DNA from: an uncultured Burkholderiales bacterium
Lineage (GTDB): Bacteria; Pseudomonadota; Gammaproteobacteria; Burkholderiales; Burkholderiaceae_C
Direction: 5' to 3'
Assembly (NCBI GenBank): GCA_903887655.1
Contig: CAISQQ010000010.1
Coordinates: 1-6,565 of the forward strand
DNA: 6,565 nt
The notes under the pieces were generated by a model. The model was given only the letters and a program-made list of their open reading frames with translations. It was not told the DNA's origin and did no database searches. Every line of letters begins with the position of its first letter. Position 1 is the stretch's first letter. A program made the translations under genes and the position numbers. Of the stretch, positions 6,377-6,565 are shown piece by piece.

Positions 6377-6460
6377 CCTATCGATGTCGGTAGCAGTGTC
6401 AGTCGGGGTGTCCGTGGCGGTGTCAGTAGCGGTGCCAGTAGCGGTGTCGCGAGCGGTGTG
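6377..6460. repeat. Degenerate 12-bp tandem repeat downstream of slt
   Basis: About seven units fit the consensus AGTAGCGGTGTC. By my count, unit by unit from the left, they match at 8, 10, 10, 10, 11, 12 and 8 of 12 positions. The array starts about 23 bp after the slt stop. Read on the minus strand it gives a Thr-Asp-Thr-Ala pattern in an open frame (6212-6511) that runs antisense into slt and has no family resemblance, so I treat the array as non-coding. Confidence 0.7.
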
Positions 6461-6565
6461 GGTTTGAGGTGTGGCAGAACGCATCAAACTGCTGCGCGCG
6501 AGTCGGTTCAATGAACCCCAGCTCGGGCGAGCTCACACCGCCTGCTCGAGCGGTTCCCGCGGCTC
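6461..6565. other. Right edge without an assignable gene
   Basis: This is 105 bp after the 12-bp repeat array. On the minus strand one frame enters from the edge and ends EPREPLEQAV at a stop at 6533-6535, so the 3' end of a leftward gene is possible. A second minus frame stays open from the edge into the repeat. On the plus strand a frame with GTG at 6471 reads VAERIKLLRASRF and runs off the edge, but it has no well-spaced ribosome binding site. None of these is recognisable, and no terminator with a T-run is seen for slt. Confidence 0.3.

Noticed and set aside
6212..6511. A 99-codon minus-strand open frame with a Thr-Asp-Thr-Ala repeat
   Set aside because: The repeat is just the 12-bp array translated. 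The frame runs antisense into the slt end, and there is no family resemblance.

Overview
The window looks like a chromosomal segment from a GC-rich betaproteobacterium, most likely order Burkholderiales and probably family Comamonadaceae. This rests on the style of the proteins (GlmU, MTHFS and the DUF6279-type lipoprotein), the frequent use of TTG for Leu and GCC for Ala, and the gene neighbourhood. The family assignment is recalled from general knowledge and was not searched. No phage, IS element, CRISPR array, tRNA or rRNA is visible. Apart from a few repeats and one structured intergenic region, this is ordinary core genome.

Layout from left to right. Positions 1-121 (minus) hold the first 40 codons of glmS, cut by the window edge. 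After a 169-bp gap with a small 10-bp tandem repeat comes glmU (291-1703, minus), so the two amino-sugar genes run in the order glmU then glmS. Divergent from glmU is a DUF6279-type lipoprotein gene (ends at 2860, plus; start uncertain, probably 1865). It converges on fthC/ygfA, 5-formyltetrahydrofolate cyclo-ligase (2881-3486, minus), with 20 bp between the two stops. A 173-bp divergent region (3487-3659) has a plausible fthC promoter and sequence that can fold into a long irregular hairpin. This is a candidate structured leader or small RNA, possibly 6S RNA, which sits upstream of ygfA in many proteobacteria. Then comes a large soluble lytic transglycosylase (3660-6353, plus) of Slt70 type, with about 190 residues of Ala/Pro/Thr/Lys/Ser-rich low-complexity sequence between its signal peptide and its helical domain. 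The last 212 bp hold a degenerate 12-bp tandem repeat and an edge with no confident gene.

Functionally, the window centres on the cell envelope. GlmS makes glucosamine-6-phosphate and GlmU makes UDP-GlcNAc, the precursor of peptidoglycan and LPS. The transglycosylase cuts peptidoglycan in the periplasm, and the lipoprotein is probably anchored in the envelope. FthC is a one-carbon metabolism enzyme and is linked to the others only by position. I did not find a convincing undescribed system. The items most worth a second look are the structured fthC upstream region and the low-complexity insert in the transglycosylase.
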